Source of the DNA: Athalassotoga saccharophila
Lineage (GTDB): Bacteria; Thermotogota; Thermotogae; Mesoaciditogales; Mesoaciditogaceae
Reading direction: 5' to 3'
NCBI RefSeq assembly: GCF_009936215.1
Contig: NZ_AP019551.1
Location: 713,501 to 777,500, forward strand
DNA: 64,000 nucleotides
Notes under the pieces: model-generated
Told to the model about the DNA's origin: nothing
Database searches by the model: none
Seen by the model: only the letters and a program-made list of their open reading frames with translations
Made by a program: the position numbers and the translations under genes
Part shown: piece after piece, positions 1 through 11,525 of the stretch
Layout of the letters: each line of letters opens with the position of its first letter
How positions within the stretch are numbered: the stretch's first letter is position 1

Positions 1-2907
1 ATAGTAGATTCTGATAAAGATTTAGAGCAGATCTTAAGCAAAAAATTCGATGTAAGTGCTTTTCTTGCAAGATTGCTTTCAAAAAGGGTAAAAAATATCC
101 AGGAGGCTGAAGAGTTACTCTTTCCAGATCGAATAAAACTTGGCAATCCTTACGACATGTTCGGAATGTACGATGTTGTAAAAGAATTGATCAAGATCAG
201 AGAAAGGAAAGAACCTCTTGTTATATACGGTGATTACGATGTCGACGGTGTTACCGGTACGGCATTGTACTATTTACTTTTGAAAAAGTGGGGATGGAAT
301 GTTGAGTACCACATTCCAAGCAGGCTTGAAGAAGGGTATGGTCTTAGCAAGGAAAGCATAAAGAAATTTTCAGATGAGGGAAAGAAAAATTTTTTAACGG
401 TCGATTGTGGAATAACCTCTATAGATGAGGTAAGGTATGCAAATGATCTGGGATGCAAGATCATAATAACGGATCATCATGAGCCCAAGGACACGCTTCC
501 GGAGGCCACTGCCATAGTGAACCCAAAATGCCCTCAGGACACTTATCCTTTTAAATCCTTTTCCGGTGTAGGCGTTGCCTACAAGGTAGTCGAGGCTTTA
601 AAAGAGTACCTTCAGACCGGCGATGATCTCGAAAATTATCTTGATATAGTAGCCCTTGGAACGATAGCGGATATTGTCCCTTTGATGGGAGAAAATAGAT
701 ATTTTGTCCACAAAGGTATTCAACTGCTTTCTTTGAAAAACAGGGTAGGACTTTCTGCACTAATGGAGGCATCGAATGTAGATTTTGAAAATATAAAAAC
801 CCACGACGTGGGTTTTAGAATAGCGCCAAAGATAAACGCAGTCGGAAGAATAGACAATGCAGTTACAGCCCTTCAGTTGATAATCGAAGAAGATTCGAAA
901 GAGGCCGCAAAACTTGCCGATGAACTTGTACGGAAGAATCAAGAAAGACAATTCATAGAAAATCAGATATATCAAGAGGCTATGGCAAGCCTCGACAATC
1001 TCGAAATCGACAAATTAAAGGCTCTTGTCATAGATCACAAAAACTGGCATCCGGGCGTTATAGGTATAGTTGCATCGAGAATACTTTCAATATACCACAA
1101 GCCAACCTTTATGATAAGTGTAGATGGAGATATGGCAAGAGGATCTGCGCGAAGCGTCGATAACGTCAACATAATAGATGTGCTAAGTAGGGCAAAGGAT
1201 CTCCTTGAGGAATTTGGCGGTCACAAAATGGCGGCCGGATTTTCTCTTAGGGCCGAAATGATAGGCGCTTTTAAAGAGAGAATAAATGAGATTATGGCCG
1301 ATTACGATTCCGAATTGTTAAAGAGTGAATTACTTATAGACGATGAGATCTCTTTGGAGGATATAAATGAAGAATTTGTAAATGGCATAGAAAGGCTAAA
1401 ACCATTTGGAAATGGAAATACCGAACCGGTCTTTCTCATAAGAGATCTTAGAATAGAGCAGTTAAAGCCAGTTGGAAAGAACAGTTTTAAGGTATTGCTT
1501 AGATCCAAAGAAAGCAGAATGGAAGGCGTAGGATTTGGCCTTTTGGAACTGACGAATACTTTTAGATTTTCTCCCGGGTACAAAACGGCCGATGTCGTTG
1601 CCAATGTGTGGATAAACTCATGGAATGACACAAAAAGATATCAGTTGAACATAATAGATTTAGACGTAAAGGATAACGTCGTTCATCGCGATCATCATTT
1701 CGATGAGTTAGAGATAGAAGGCATGATAAATCAAAACTCCTTTGTGATCGGTTCTGCCGACGTAATCGAGAAGATGATCGTCCAAATGTCTAAAAAAGTT
1801 AAAAACATTGTCGTCGTTCTTCCGACCAATTCGATGCTTGCCGACCTCTTTAGTTCTGTTAAGCATTCCCTTTCGAATTTCAGACTCGGGTACGTTGATG
1901 CCCTTCACCAGCCATTTGAAGAAATGGACATCGTCTTTACAAATGCGCTATCGCTTGGCAGGATTAAAAATTCTTCGAATCTTGTCATCTGTGAGCCCCA
2001 AATGATGATTCACTCTTTTGCCTTTGATGAAATGTTGTACAACATCGAAAGGTTAAATCCCAAAACACTTCTATTCTTTTCATCTTTCGTGAATCGAGAT
2101 GAGGAAGATAAGATAATAAGAGAGTTCAATTGCAAGGTAATAAAGATCTTCCAAAAGCAAAATGTGGGGATAATAGACGATAGAAATGTCAAAGACAAAA
2201 CTGAAATGATAATCGATCTCATAGAGAGCAGAATGAAAACTGCCGTTATTTTTTCCAATATCCAAAGTCTTAAGTCTTTTTATTCTAAACTTTGCAAGAT
2301 TTATCCAGAAATGTGTTCAAATCAAGAAATAACGGTCTACAACGATGTAAAAAATGCTTTTTTGAAATACTCAAAGGTTAACCTTTTGCTCGTCAACGGA
2401 ATGAACATTCCAAAAATGGAGTTCGATAGGATAGTTTATTACGATTTTCCGAGAAATCATATGGAATTTCTCAAGCCTCCTGCAATTTTAAAGGATAGAT
2501 CTATTACCCTTCATATGGCCTTTGGATACGAAGATTTTGAACAAAATCTCAGAGATCTCGATGAGATCTTTCCGTCTCCCTACAAAGTTATCGAAGGCGC
2601 GAAGAATATATATAAGTTTGAAGATGAAGATCCCATCGATGTACTTGTCAGATCGGAGATAGCATCTTCAAGATCCATCGCAAAGATATACCTTTCAATA
2701 CTTTCTGAAATATCGGCCTTTGACGGTAAGAGAATAACAAGAATACCTTCTCTAAATGAAATCGAAAGAAGTTCAAGAGAAAGAGAAGGAAAGATGGAGA
2801 GACTTAATTTGAGATTTCTCGAAAGAGATCTTATGAATTCTCATGTAAAAAGTATAGCAAGAATTTTTCAGAATCCTTTTGAAATTCATGAAAAAAGCGG
2901 CAATTGA
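1..2907 (+). CDS. recJ: Single-stranded-DNA-specific exonuclease RecJ (5' end outside window)
   Basis: DHH-family 5'-3' exonuclease acting in recombination and repair. The frame is open from base 1, and the residues before the first TTG (73) already match the family N-terminus (SAFLARLLSKR), so the gene begins left of the window. Motif I YGDYDVDG lies at about residue 80, the DHH motif ITDHHEP at about 155, NAVGRIDNA at about 280, and the DHHA1 motif GGHKMAAGF at about 410. An OB-like region follows, then a long C-terminal part of about 390 residues. At 968 visible residues it is much longer than E. coli RecJ; long C-terminal extensions are known in Gram-positive RecJ. The 3' end overlaps ruvX by 20 bp. 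Confidence 0.93.
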   Translation: MVDSDKDLEQILSKKFDVSAFLARLLSKRVKNIQEAEELLFPDRIKLGNPYDMFGMYDVVKELIKIRERKEPLVIYGDYDVDGVTGTALYYLLLKKWGWNVEYHIPSRLEEGYGLSKESIKKFSDEGKKNFLTVDCGITSIDEVRYANDLGCKIIITDHHEPKDTLPEATAIVNPKCPQDTYPFKSFSGVGVAYKVVEALKEYLQTGDDLENYLDIVALGTIADIVPLMGENRYFVHKGIQLLSLKNRVGLSALMEASNVDFENIKTHDVGFRIAPKINAVGRIDNAVTALQLIIEEDSKEAAKLADELVRKNQERQFIENQIYQEAMASLDNLEIDKLKALVIDHKNWHPGVIGIVASRILSIYHKPTFMISVDGDMARGSARSVDNVNIIDVLSRAKDLLEEFGGHKMAAGFSLRAEMIGAFKERINEIMADYDSELLKSELLIDDEISLEDINEEFVNGIERLKPFGNGNTEPVFLIRDLRIEQLKPVGKNSFKVLLRSKESRMEGVGFGLLELTNTFRFSPGYKTADVVANVWINSWNDTKRYQLNIIDLDVKDNVVHRDHHFDELEIEGMINQNSFVIGSADVIEKMIVQMSKKVKNIVVVLPTNSMLADLFSSVKHSLSNFRLGYVDALHQPFEEMDIVFTNALSLGRIKNSSNLVICEPQMMIHSFAFDEMLYNIERLNPKTLLFFSSFVNRDEEDKIIREFNCKVIKIFQKQNVGIIDDRNVKDKTEMIIDLIESRMKTAVIFSNIQSLKSFYSKLCKIYPEMCSNQEITVYNDVKNAFLKYSKVNLLLVNGMNIPKMEFDRIVYYDFPRNHMEFLKPPAILKDRSITLHMAFGYEDFEQNLRDLDEIFPSPYKVIEGAKNIYKFEDEDPIDVLVRSEIASSRSIAKIYLSILSEISAFDGKRITRIPSLNEIERSSREREGKMERLNLRFLERDLMNSHVKSIARIFQNPFEIHEKSGN

Positions 2908-3658
2908 TGTAGGAATAAAAAGAACCGGATTTGCCTTTACCGATCCCGAAGAAAAGATCATCTCCAAAGTCAAAACTGTCGAGACGGCAGATATAGATCG
3001 TGAAATAAATGAGAATATGCCGTTATCGGAGATCATTGTGGGTTTTCCGATCAATTTACAGAATCGTTTTACCCCCTCCACGTATATGGCAGTTAACAAG
3101 GCTATAGAAATAGCAAAGAACTATGCCCCCGTTCCTGTGTATTTGATGGATGAAAGATTTACCACAAAAATTGCGAGCGAGATGAGAAAAAAGCATATAA
3201 TAGATGGAATAAGTGCCTCTATTTTGTTGGAAGAGAGATTGAATGGATCAAAGGGAAGAAGGGTTTTTTGGTCATTGCCATTTTTGTCTGATAAAATAAG
3301 TTCTCTCTTTTCTCTTGGTAATTTTAAAAATGTCTGTATGATGGGAGAAGACCTAAGAGGCATTGAGTCAAAAGCGCACGATCTTAATTTTTTGATCTTT
3401 GAGGAGGATCCGACCTTTTTTGTGTTAAGATCGAGGTGTAATAATTGTACTTTACATTTCGGCATAGATTGGGATATAATTTTGCAAAGCGCGAATAACA
3501 TTGATTTGGTCATATGCTCTCAAAGATACGTCGAAAAAGCCAAAGAGATCTTTCGAGAGGGGACAGCGATTGTAAGTGAAGGTTCTGAATATGATGGTTT
3601 ATATATAGGAGGCAGATGGATCAGGATAGAAACGGTAAAAGATCGAGAGAACTTGTAA
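2888..3658 (+). CDS. ruvX: RuvX/YqgF-type RNase H-fold protein with a long unassigned C-terminal extension
   Basis: The first ~115 residues carry the YqgF signature: AAIDVGIKRTGFA (first acidic residue plus GxxRxG), IVGFP, DERFTT and DGISASILLEERL. The family is linked to pre-16S rRNA processing and was once called a Holliday-junction resolvase. At 256 aa it is nearly twice the usual ~140 aa. Residues ~120-256 form an extra region that I cannot assign; it contains a CNNC pair (about residue 180) and an alternating hydrophobic pattern. ATG 2888 is preferred over TTG 2879, although no clear RBS is visible. The gene overlaps recJ by 20 bp and the next gene by 43 bp, so it is probably translationally coupled. 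Confidence 0.8.
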   Translation: MKKAAIDVGIKRTGFAFTDPEEKIISKVKTVETADIDREINENMPLSEIIVGFPINLQNRFTPSTYMAVNKAIEIAKNYAPVPVYLMDERFTTKIASEMRKKHIIDGISASILLEERLNGSKGRRVFWSLPFLSDKISSLFSLGNFKNVCMMGEDLRGIESKAHDLNFLIFEEDPTFFVLRSRCNNCTLHFGIDWDIILQSANNIDLVICSQRYVEKAKEIFREGTAIVSEGSEYDGLYIGGRWIRIETVKDRENL

Positions 3659-3882
3659 ATCTTTTCAAGAGTGCGAACATAGTAACTTCTTTTAGCGCGA
3701 TCGTTATTGCCAACATAGCAGTAGGGGGATTTTTAGGTTATTACATCGATAAGTGGACATTTAACAACAAAATAATCTTTATTATTTTACTTTTTTTGGG
3801 AATCATTTCTGGTATATACAATGGAATAAAATATCTCCTAAAAGAGGTAGAAAAATCGGATGGAAAGAGCAAAAAAGATTGA
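3616..3882 (+). CDS. AtpZ/AtpI-like small membrane protein of the ATP synthase operon
   Basis: 88 aa with two predicted membrane helices (about residues 20-45 and 50-72) around a GGFLGYYIDKW motif. This matches the small two-helix proteins that head many F-type ATP synthase operons and that help c-ring assembly or divalent-cation handling. ATG 3616 follows AGGAGG at 3607-3612. The start lies inside the ruvX tail, and the end overlaps the next gene by 23 bp. The membrane topology and position are clear; the precise subfamily (AtpZ or AtpI) is inference. Confidence 0.75.
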   Translation: MDQDRNGKRSRELVNLFKSANIVTSFSAIVIANIAVGGFLGYYIDKWTFNNKIIFIILLFLGIISGIYNGIKYLLKEVEKSDGKSKKD

Positions 3883-4213
3883 TTTTTCCTTTAACATTTT
3901 TTTGACATATTTATTCTTCCTTCCCATCTTTTCGGTACTGGGATGGAGGGTAATTGCCGGTTTTTCTTTGGGATTTTTGTTTTCGGAGATCGGTTGGATT
4001 CTTCTTAACGAAGATGTAGAAAAGTTCAAAAATGGAAAGCGTGGATCCATTCTGACTGGTTTTTTAAAAAGATATTTGATCTTTTCTATTCTGCTTTTGA
4101 TGTCATTTTTAATAATTTCGGTTGAAGGTTTCTTTTCTGCCTTTTTAGGTCTTGAGATCTTGTCTTTGACACTTTTTGTTTCGCCAGATCTTATAGGGGA
4201 TAAAGGAGGATAA
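3860..4213 (+). CDS. ATP synthase subunit I-like membrane protein
   Basis: 117 aa hydrophobic protein with about four membrane segments and little else. It sits directly before atpB and overlaps the AtpZ-like gene, the usual place for atpI, whose product assists assembly of the c ring. Sequence conservation in this family is low, so the call rests mainly on length, topology and position. ATG 3860 is used. Confidence 0.6.
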   Translation: MERAKKIDFSFNIFLTYLFFLPIFSVLGWRVIAGFSLGFLFSEIGWILLNEDVEKFKNGKRGSILTGFLKRYLIFSILLLMSFLIISVEGFFSAFLGLEILSLTLFVSPDLIGDKGG

Positions 4214-4216
4214 AAG

Positions 4217-5038
4217 GTGAAATTGCACTTTTCGAGATCAGAGAAGATCTTTTTGATAATTTTTCTGTCTTTTTATTTTGCCTTTGCAATATGGAATGCC
4301 GGATCTGTGGAATTTCCAGAGGGAGTAGGTCATGTGTGGCAGGAAAATCTCCCAATTCTGGGAGTTGTAAATCCGTTGACTGTCATCATGACGGTCTCTA
4401 TAATCATTGCCTTGATAGCCATCGGAATAAAGTTCAAAAAGAGTCTTTCTTTTATACCATCTCGGTTTCAGAGCGCCATTGAACTTTTACTTTCCTTTCT
4501 TTACAACCTTGTCGAGGACACAATACCGGTTGAAGAACTTGTAAAACCTGTCTTTTACTTTGTCTCAACGCTCTTTTTGTTTATCGTTTTTTCAAATGTG
4601 CTTGGGGGTATCCCGGGCATATCCGTAAGTCCGGTCAATGGTGGATTGTCGATCAATTTCTTTAACGATACATGGTATTCTCCAACTGCCGATTTAAACA
4701 CGAACCTTACCTACGCACTTGTTGTCTTTATCGCAAGTTACATTTTCGCGATAAAACATAAAGGACTAAAGGTATGGGCTAAGGGCCTTATTTCTCCAAG
4801 TCCCTTTATGCTTCCCATGAACATATTGGGAGAAATTTCAAGGCCCATTTCTCATTCTTTTAGGCTTTTTGGTAATATAGGAGGAGGGGCTTTGATATCT
4901 TTGATGTTGTGTTATCTCACGAAATACACAGTTGTTCCGGTTGTAGTCTGGGGATTTTTTGGATTTTTTATAGGTGCAATACAGGCCTACGTTTTTACGA
5001 TACTTGCAGTTGCTTACATAAATGCACAACTTGAATAA
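4217..5038 (+). CDS. atpB: F-type ATP synthase subunit a
   Basis: 273 aa polytopic membrane subunit that forms the ion half-channels facing the c ring. The helix around residues 205-225 reads PISHSFRLFGNIGGG and carries the essential stator arginine (SFRLFGN). The C-terminal helix contains QAYVFTILAVAYI. The start is GTG 4217, behind the strong RBS AAAGGAGG at 4202-4209. It is first in the order B-E-F-H-A-G-D-C. Confidence 0.95.
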   Translation: MKLHFSRSEKIFLIIFLSFYFAFAIWNAGSVEFPEGVGHVWQENLPILGVVNPLTVIMTVSIIIALIAIGIKFKKSLSFIPSRFQSAIELLLSFLYNLVEDTIPVEELVKPVFYFVSTLFLFIVFSNVLGGIPGISVSPVNGGLSINFFNDTWYSPTADLNTNLTYALVVFIASYIFAIKHKGLKVWAKGLISPSPFMLPMNILGEISRPISHSFRLFGNIGGGALISLMLCYLTKYTVVPVVVWGFFGFFIGAIQAYVFTILAVAYINAQLE

Positions 5039-5054
5039 TTAAGGAGGGATTATC

Positions 5055-5306
5055 TTGACCGATTTCACAATGGCACAGGCAGTAGTACAAGCGGGAAAGT
5101 ACATAGGAGCGGGTATAGTGATGGGGCTGGGAGCGCTCGGACCGGCTTTGGGGGAGGGGAATATAGGTAGCAAAGCGATGGAAGCGATGGCAAGGCAGCC
5201 AGAGATGGTCGGAACTATAACGACGAGGATGATCCTTGCAGACGCTATAACAGAAACAACCGGCCTTTACGCGTTATTGATTGCTTTCATGATACTCCTC
5301 TTTTAG
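5055..5306 (+). CDS. atpE: F-type ATP synthase subunit c, with Na+-type ligand signature
   Basis: 83 aa hairpin of two helices joined by the polar loop ARQPEM. Aligned by eye to the Ilyobacter tartaricus Na+ c subunit, Glu34 takes the Gln32 position, Glu67 the ion-carrying Glu65, Thr68 the Ser66, Thr69 the Thr67 and Tyr72 the Tyr70 position (motif DAITETTGLY). This ligand set is expected for Na+ rather than H+ coupling; the two-carboxylate variant is known in Fusobacterium. The RBS AAGGAGGG lies upstream of the TTG start at 5055. Confidence 0.95.
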   Translation: MTDFTMAQAVVQAGKYIGAGIVMGLGALGPALGEGNIGSKAMEAMARQPEMVGTITTRMILADAITETTGLYALLIAFMILLF

Positions 5307-5315
5307 GAGAGAAAT

Positions 5316-5813
5316 ATGTCGGGGATCTTTTTGAATTTCAACGGAACTTCTATTCTTCAATTGATGAGTTTTTTCATCCTGATGTATTTCATGGTTAAAT
5401 TGCTTTACAAGCCCTTCCTTTCCATGATCGACAAAAGAAAGGAAAGTGTCAAAGCAGAGTATGAAAAGGCTACATCTGAAAGAATGGAGGCCGAGAATTT
5501 AAAAAAAGATGCTCAAAAAGCACTTGATGAGGTAAAAGAAAAGATAGCCATTTACGAAGAAGAGGCAAAAGAGAGAATCAAGGAATACGAATTGAAGGAA
5601 AAGGCACGCATCGATAGCGAGATAAAAGAGATGATGGAAAATGCCAGATCCCAAATAGAAAGTGAAAAGGAGAAGGCGCGAAAGATCATCGAAAAAAGTG
5701 CCGTTACCATTGCGATAGCACTTGCCTCTAAGATCATCCAGCAGGAGATAGACGAGAAATCTAAAAAAGAATTTTTGATGAAACAACTTTCAAAACTTGG
5801 CGATGAAAAATGA
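5316..5813 (+). CDS. atpF: F-type ATP synthase subunit b
   Basis: 165 aa: one N-terminal membrane helix (about residues 10-32), then a long charged coiled coil rich in Lys, Glu and Ala (residues ~38-145). This is the peripheral stalk that links subunit a to delta and alpha. It overlaps atpH by 4 bp. Length and composition are normal for the family. Confidence 0.92.
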   Translation: MSGIFLNFNGTSILQLMSFFILMYFMVKLLYKPFLSMIDKRKESVKAEYEKATSERMEAENLKKDAQKALDEVKEKIAIYEEEAKERIKEYELKEKARIDSEIKEMMENARSQIESEKEKARKIIEKSAVTIAIALASKIIQQEIDEKSKKEFLMKQLSKLGDEK

Positions 5814-6322
5814 TGAGTTACGTATCTTACAAGTACGCAGTTGTTTTAAGGAAAATAGAGAATAAAAAACTTCTGATGGCAATAGACGCACTCGTAAATG
5901 CGAAAGATGAAAGTCTGAGATCTTTTTTTTACAATCCGACGATATCCCCGCAGAAGAAAAGTGAGATTCTTGCCGGAGTTTTTGGTTTAGACGAAAGATC
6001 TAAGAAGTTTTTTGAACTTCTATTCCTTCACAAAAGATTTCATTTGTTGAAAGAGATAAGAGAAATAGTTCAGGATATATCTTTGCATGAAAATGGGATG
6101 GAAAGAGTTTATGTCAGAAGTGCGACAAAACTCGATGAAAATGACAAATCTGCGATAATCGCGGCCATAAAAAAGATCAAGGATATAAAGCCAGTTTTAG
6201 TGATACGCGAAGATCCTTCTCTTATTGCGGGAGTTGTTATCAATTTTGAGGATTTGATGGTAGATTTAAGTGCACTTGGCGCTTTAAAGGATTTGGAATC
6301 CTTTATCTCTGGAGGTATGTGA
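5810..6322 (+). CDS. atpH: F-type ATP synthase subunit delta
   Basis: 170 aa. The N-terminal part ([16 protein letters not shown] onward) is the helical domain that caps the alpha subunits. The C-terminal part has [11 protein letters not shown] and [18 protein letters not shown], the characteristic end of the family. It connects the b stalk to F1. It overlaps atpF by 4 bp and ends 1 bp before atpA. Two tandem ATG codons (5810, 5813) are possible starts. Confidence 0.92.
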   Translation: MMSYVSYKYAVVLRKIENKKLLMAIDALVNAKDESLRSFFYNPTISPQKKSEILAGVFGLDERSKKFFELLFLHKRFHLLKEIREIVQDISLHENGMERVYVRSATKLDENDKSAIIAAIKKIKDIKPVLVIREDPSLIAGVVINFEDLMVDLSALGALKDLESFISGGM

Positions 6323-6323
6323 T

Positions 6324-7831
6324 GTGCGGATAAATCCGGATGAGATATCCAAAGTTTTACTTGAGAAGATAGAGAATTTTGAACGAATTCCCAATCTAAA
6401 AGAAGTTGGCCATGTCGTTCAAATGGGAGACGGGATAGCCCATGTTTACGGACTTGAAAATGCGATGTATGGAGAACTTGTCAGATTTGACAAAGGGCAG
6501 ATGGGCATGATAATGAGCCTCGAGATAGACAGCGTTGGCGTTGTTGTGCTTGGAGAATACAAGAATATAAAAGAAGGAGATCTCGTTGAAAGGACGGGAA
6601 GGGTCGTTGAGGTGCCGGTTGGCGATGAACTCATAGGGAGAGTGGTAGATCCTCTCGGTAAACCTCTCGACGGGGGACCGGCGATCACTTCCAAAAAGAC
6701 AATGCCTATAGAAAGAAAGGCCGTTGGAATTATAGAAAGACAGCCTGTCAAGGTTCCTTTGCATACCGGTATAAAGGCAATAGACGCCATGATACCGATA
6801 GGAAGGGGACAGAGGGAACTCATAATAGGAGACAGGCAAACTGGAAAGACCGCGATAGCGATAGATACCATAATAAATCAAAAAAATCAGGGCGTTATTT
6901 GTGTTTATGTGGCAATAGGACAGAAAAACTCTGAGGTTGCAAGAACGATTGAAAAACTCAGGAAGACCGGCGCCATGAATTACACAACGGTTGTTGTCGC
7001 AAACGCAAGCGATCCGGCCGCTTTAAGGTACATTTCTCCCTATGCGGGAGCAACTATGGCCGAAGAATGGATGTTCTCGGGGAAGGATACGCTTGTCGTT
7101 TACGATGATCTGAGCAAGCATGCCGCTTCTTACAGAGAACTTGCCTTGCTTTTGAGAAGGCCTCCCGGAAGAGAGGCATACCCTGGCGATATTTTCTACA
7201 CACATTCGAGGCTTTTAGAGAGATCTGCAAGGTTAAGCGATGAACTTGGAGGGGGATCGATGACGGCCCTTCCAATAATAGAAACTCAGGCAAATGACGT
7301 GAGTGCCTATATTCCTACGAATGTTATATCGATAACGGACGGTCAGATATATCTCGAATCATCTCTATTTTACGGTGGTTTTAGGCCTGCGATAAATGTA
7401 GGGCTTTCCGTTTCGCGTGTCGGAGGGTCGGCGCAGACTAAGGCCATTAAAAAGATCGCTGGCAACCTCAGGATAATGCTTGCCCAGTACAGGGAACTTG
7501 AAACCTTTGCCCAGTTCTCAACTGAACTCGATCCGTCGACGCAATCTCAAATAAAAAGGGGCCAGCATCTTATGGAGTTGCTCAAACAAGAACAATTCGC
7601 AACGATGCCTTTTGAAGAAGAAGCGGTCTCGATATATGCCGGTGTTAGAGGATATATCGATGATCTTCCTCTCGGAGAGGTTAAAAGGTTCGAAAAAGGT
7701 ATGATTGAAAAGATGAAAAAAGAGACCAAAATTCTCGATAAGATACGTGAAAAAAAGGATATAGATGCCGAGACAGAGGAAGAATTGAAAAGATTCATCG
7801 AAGAGTTCAAGAAGAAATTCGGTGGTAGATA

Positions 7832-7832
<1 letters not shown>
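6324..7832 (+). CDS. atpA: F-type ATP synthase subunit alpha
   Basis: 502 aa non-catalytic nucleotide-binding subunit. The P-loop is GDRQTGKTA (about residue 170), and the signature [14 protein letters not shown] is near residue 355. The start is GTG 6324 after GGAGG. Its stop overlaps the atpG start by 1 bp. The length is normal. Confidence 0.97.
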
Positions 7833-10094
<2,262 letters not shown>

Positions 10095-10095
10095 T

Positions 10096-10500
10096 ATGTT
10101 CAGGTTAAAGATAATAACCCCGGAAAAGATCGCTTTTGACAAAGACGTCAAGTTCGTCGAATTCAGAACCGTCGATGGTGCCATGGGCACCTTGCAAAAT
10201 AGGATTCCACTCTTTGCCGCTTTGGCAATAGCGGAACTCGAGATAGAAGAGGCGGATGGGAAGAGGACCTTTTTTGCCGTTCACGGTGGGATCGGGGAAT
10301 TTTTCAACAATACCTTTACAATTCTTTCGGACGCTGCCGAAAGACCCGAAGAAATAGATGTTGAAAGGGCAAGAAGAAGTCTCGAACGTGCAAAGGTTGA
10401 CATCGAGTCTGTTGAGGAAATAAGGAGAAAGGAACTTGAAATGAAAATTCAAAGGGCCCTTGTTAGGCTCAAAATCTCTGAAAAGAGGGAGAGGCGATAA
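10096..10500 (+). CDS. atpC: F-type ATP synthase subunit epsilon
   Basis: 134 aa: an N-terminal beta sandwich (MFRLKIITPEKIAFD, GAMGTLQNRIPL) followed by two C-terminal helices rich in Arg, Lys and Glu (residues ~90-134). It is the regulatory part of the rotor. The pfk gene starts 2 bp after its stop, so the two are very likely co-transcribed. Confidence 0.92.
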   Translation: MFRLKIITPEKIAFDKDVKFVEFRTVDGAMGTLQNRIPLFAALAIAELEIEEADGKRTFFAVHGGIGEFFNNTFTILSDAAERPEEIDVERARRSLERAKVDIESVEEIRRKELEMKIQRALVRLKISEKRERR

Positions 10501-10502
10501 GA

Positions 10503-11525
10503 TTGAAAATCGCTATTTTAACGGGTGGAGGAGACTGTCCGGGTTTAAATGCCGTTATAAGGGGCATAGTTAAGGCAAAAAGAAATGAAGATGAGGTAAT
10601 TGGATTCAAAAGAGGATGGGAAGGAGCGCTCAACAACGATTACGTGAGTCTCACAGAGGATGATGTTGAGGGTATACACCTGCTTGGTGGTACGATACTT
10701 GGCACATCGAGAACGAATCCTTTCAGCATCAAAGATGGTGAAAAGAGAATTTTAGAGAACTTTGAAAAAGACAAATTAGACGCCCTAATAGCAATAGGCG
10801 GTGATGACACTTTAAGCGTTGCGACGAAATTTTGTGGACTTGGTTTGAAAATCGTTGGGGTTCCTAAGACGATAGACAATGACGTCTCCAATACGGATTA
10901 CACCTTTGGATTTCATACCGCTGTCAATGTCGGAGCAGACGCAATAGACAGGCTTCAGTCAACTGCCAAGTCACATGGGCGTATAATGTTAGTGGAACTC
11001 ATGGGACGGGATGCAGGATGGATAACTCTTGAAGCAGGCCTTGCCGCGGGAGCGCACCTTATATTGATACCTGAATTTCCAAGGACTATAGACGAGATAA
11101 TAGAAATACTTGTCAAAAGAATGAAGGCAAAGGGATATGCCGTTGTCGCCGTTGCGGAAGGGTTTAAACCAACCGATCTCGAGAGTGCCATTGGTGATAA
11201 ATCAACGATAGATCCATTTGGACACATAAAACTTGGCGGTATAGCGCATTATCTGTCTGAGGTTATAGAAGAAAGGACGGGTTATGAGACGAGATCTGTC
11301 GTTCTTGGACACCTTTTAAGAGGTGGCACACCAACGGCTTTTGACAGGATTCTTGGCACAAGATACGGTGTTGAGGCGATGAAACTCGTTCAAAAGGAAG
11401 ACTTTGGAAGAATGGTCGCCTTAAGTGGAAACAACATAATTTCCATCCCGATAGAATACGGGGTAACGACGAAAAAACTCGTTCCATTTGAATATTATAA
11501 ACTTGCGGAGATGTTTTTTGGATGA
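10503..11525 (+). CDS. pfp: 6-phosphofructokinase, pyrophosphate-dependent type by diagnostic residues
   Basis: 340 aa. It phosphorylates fructose 6-phosphate in glycolysis. Family motifs include TGGGDCPGLNAVIRG, AIGGDDTLSVA, VPKTIDND and ELMGRDAGWI. The two diagnostic positions (Gly104 and Gly124 in ATP enzymes) are Asp in GGDDT and Lys in PKTIDND. That combination marks PPi-dependent enzymes, which can run reversibly. The start is TTG 10503, with GAGG upstream. It lies 2 bp after atpC and overlaps the AMMECR1 gene by 4 bp. Family certainty is high; phosphoryl donor is inferred from two residues. Confidence 0.92.
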   Translation: MKIAILTGGGDCPGLNAVIRGIVKAKRNEDEVIGFKRGWEGALNNDYVSLTEDDVEGIHLLGGTILGTSRTNPFSIKDGEKRILENFEKDKLDALIAIGGDDTLSVATKFCGLGLKIVGVPKTIDNDVSNTDYTFGFHTAVNVGADAIDRLQSTAKSHGRIMLVELMGRDAGWITLEAGLAAGAHLILIPEFPRTIDEIIEILVKRMKAKGYAVVAVAEGFKPTDLESAIGDKSTIDPFGHIKLGGIAHYLSEVIEERTGYETRSVVLGHLLRGGTPTAFDRILGTRYGVEAMKLVQKEDFGRMVALSGNNIISIPIEYGVTTKKLVPFEYYKLAEMFFG

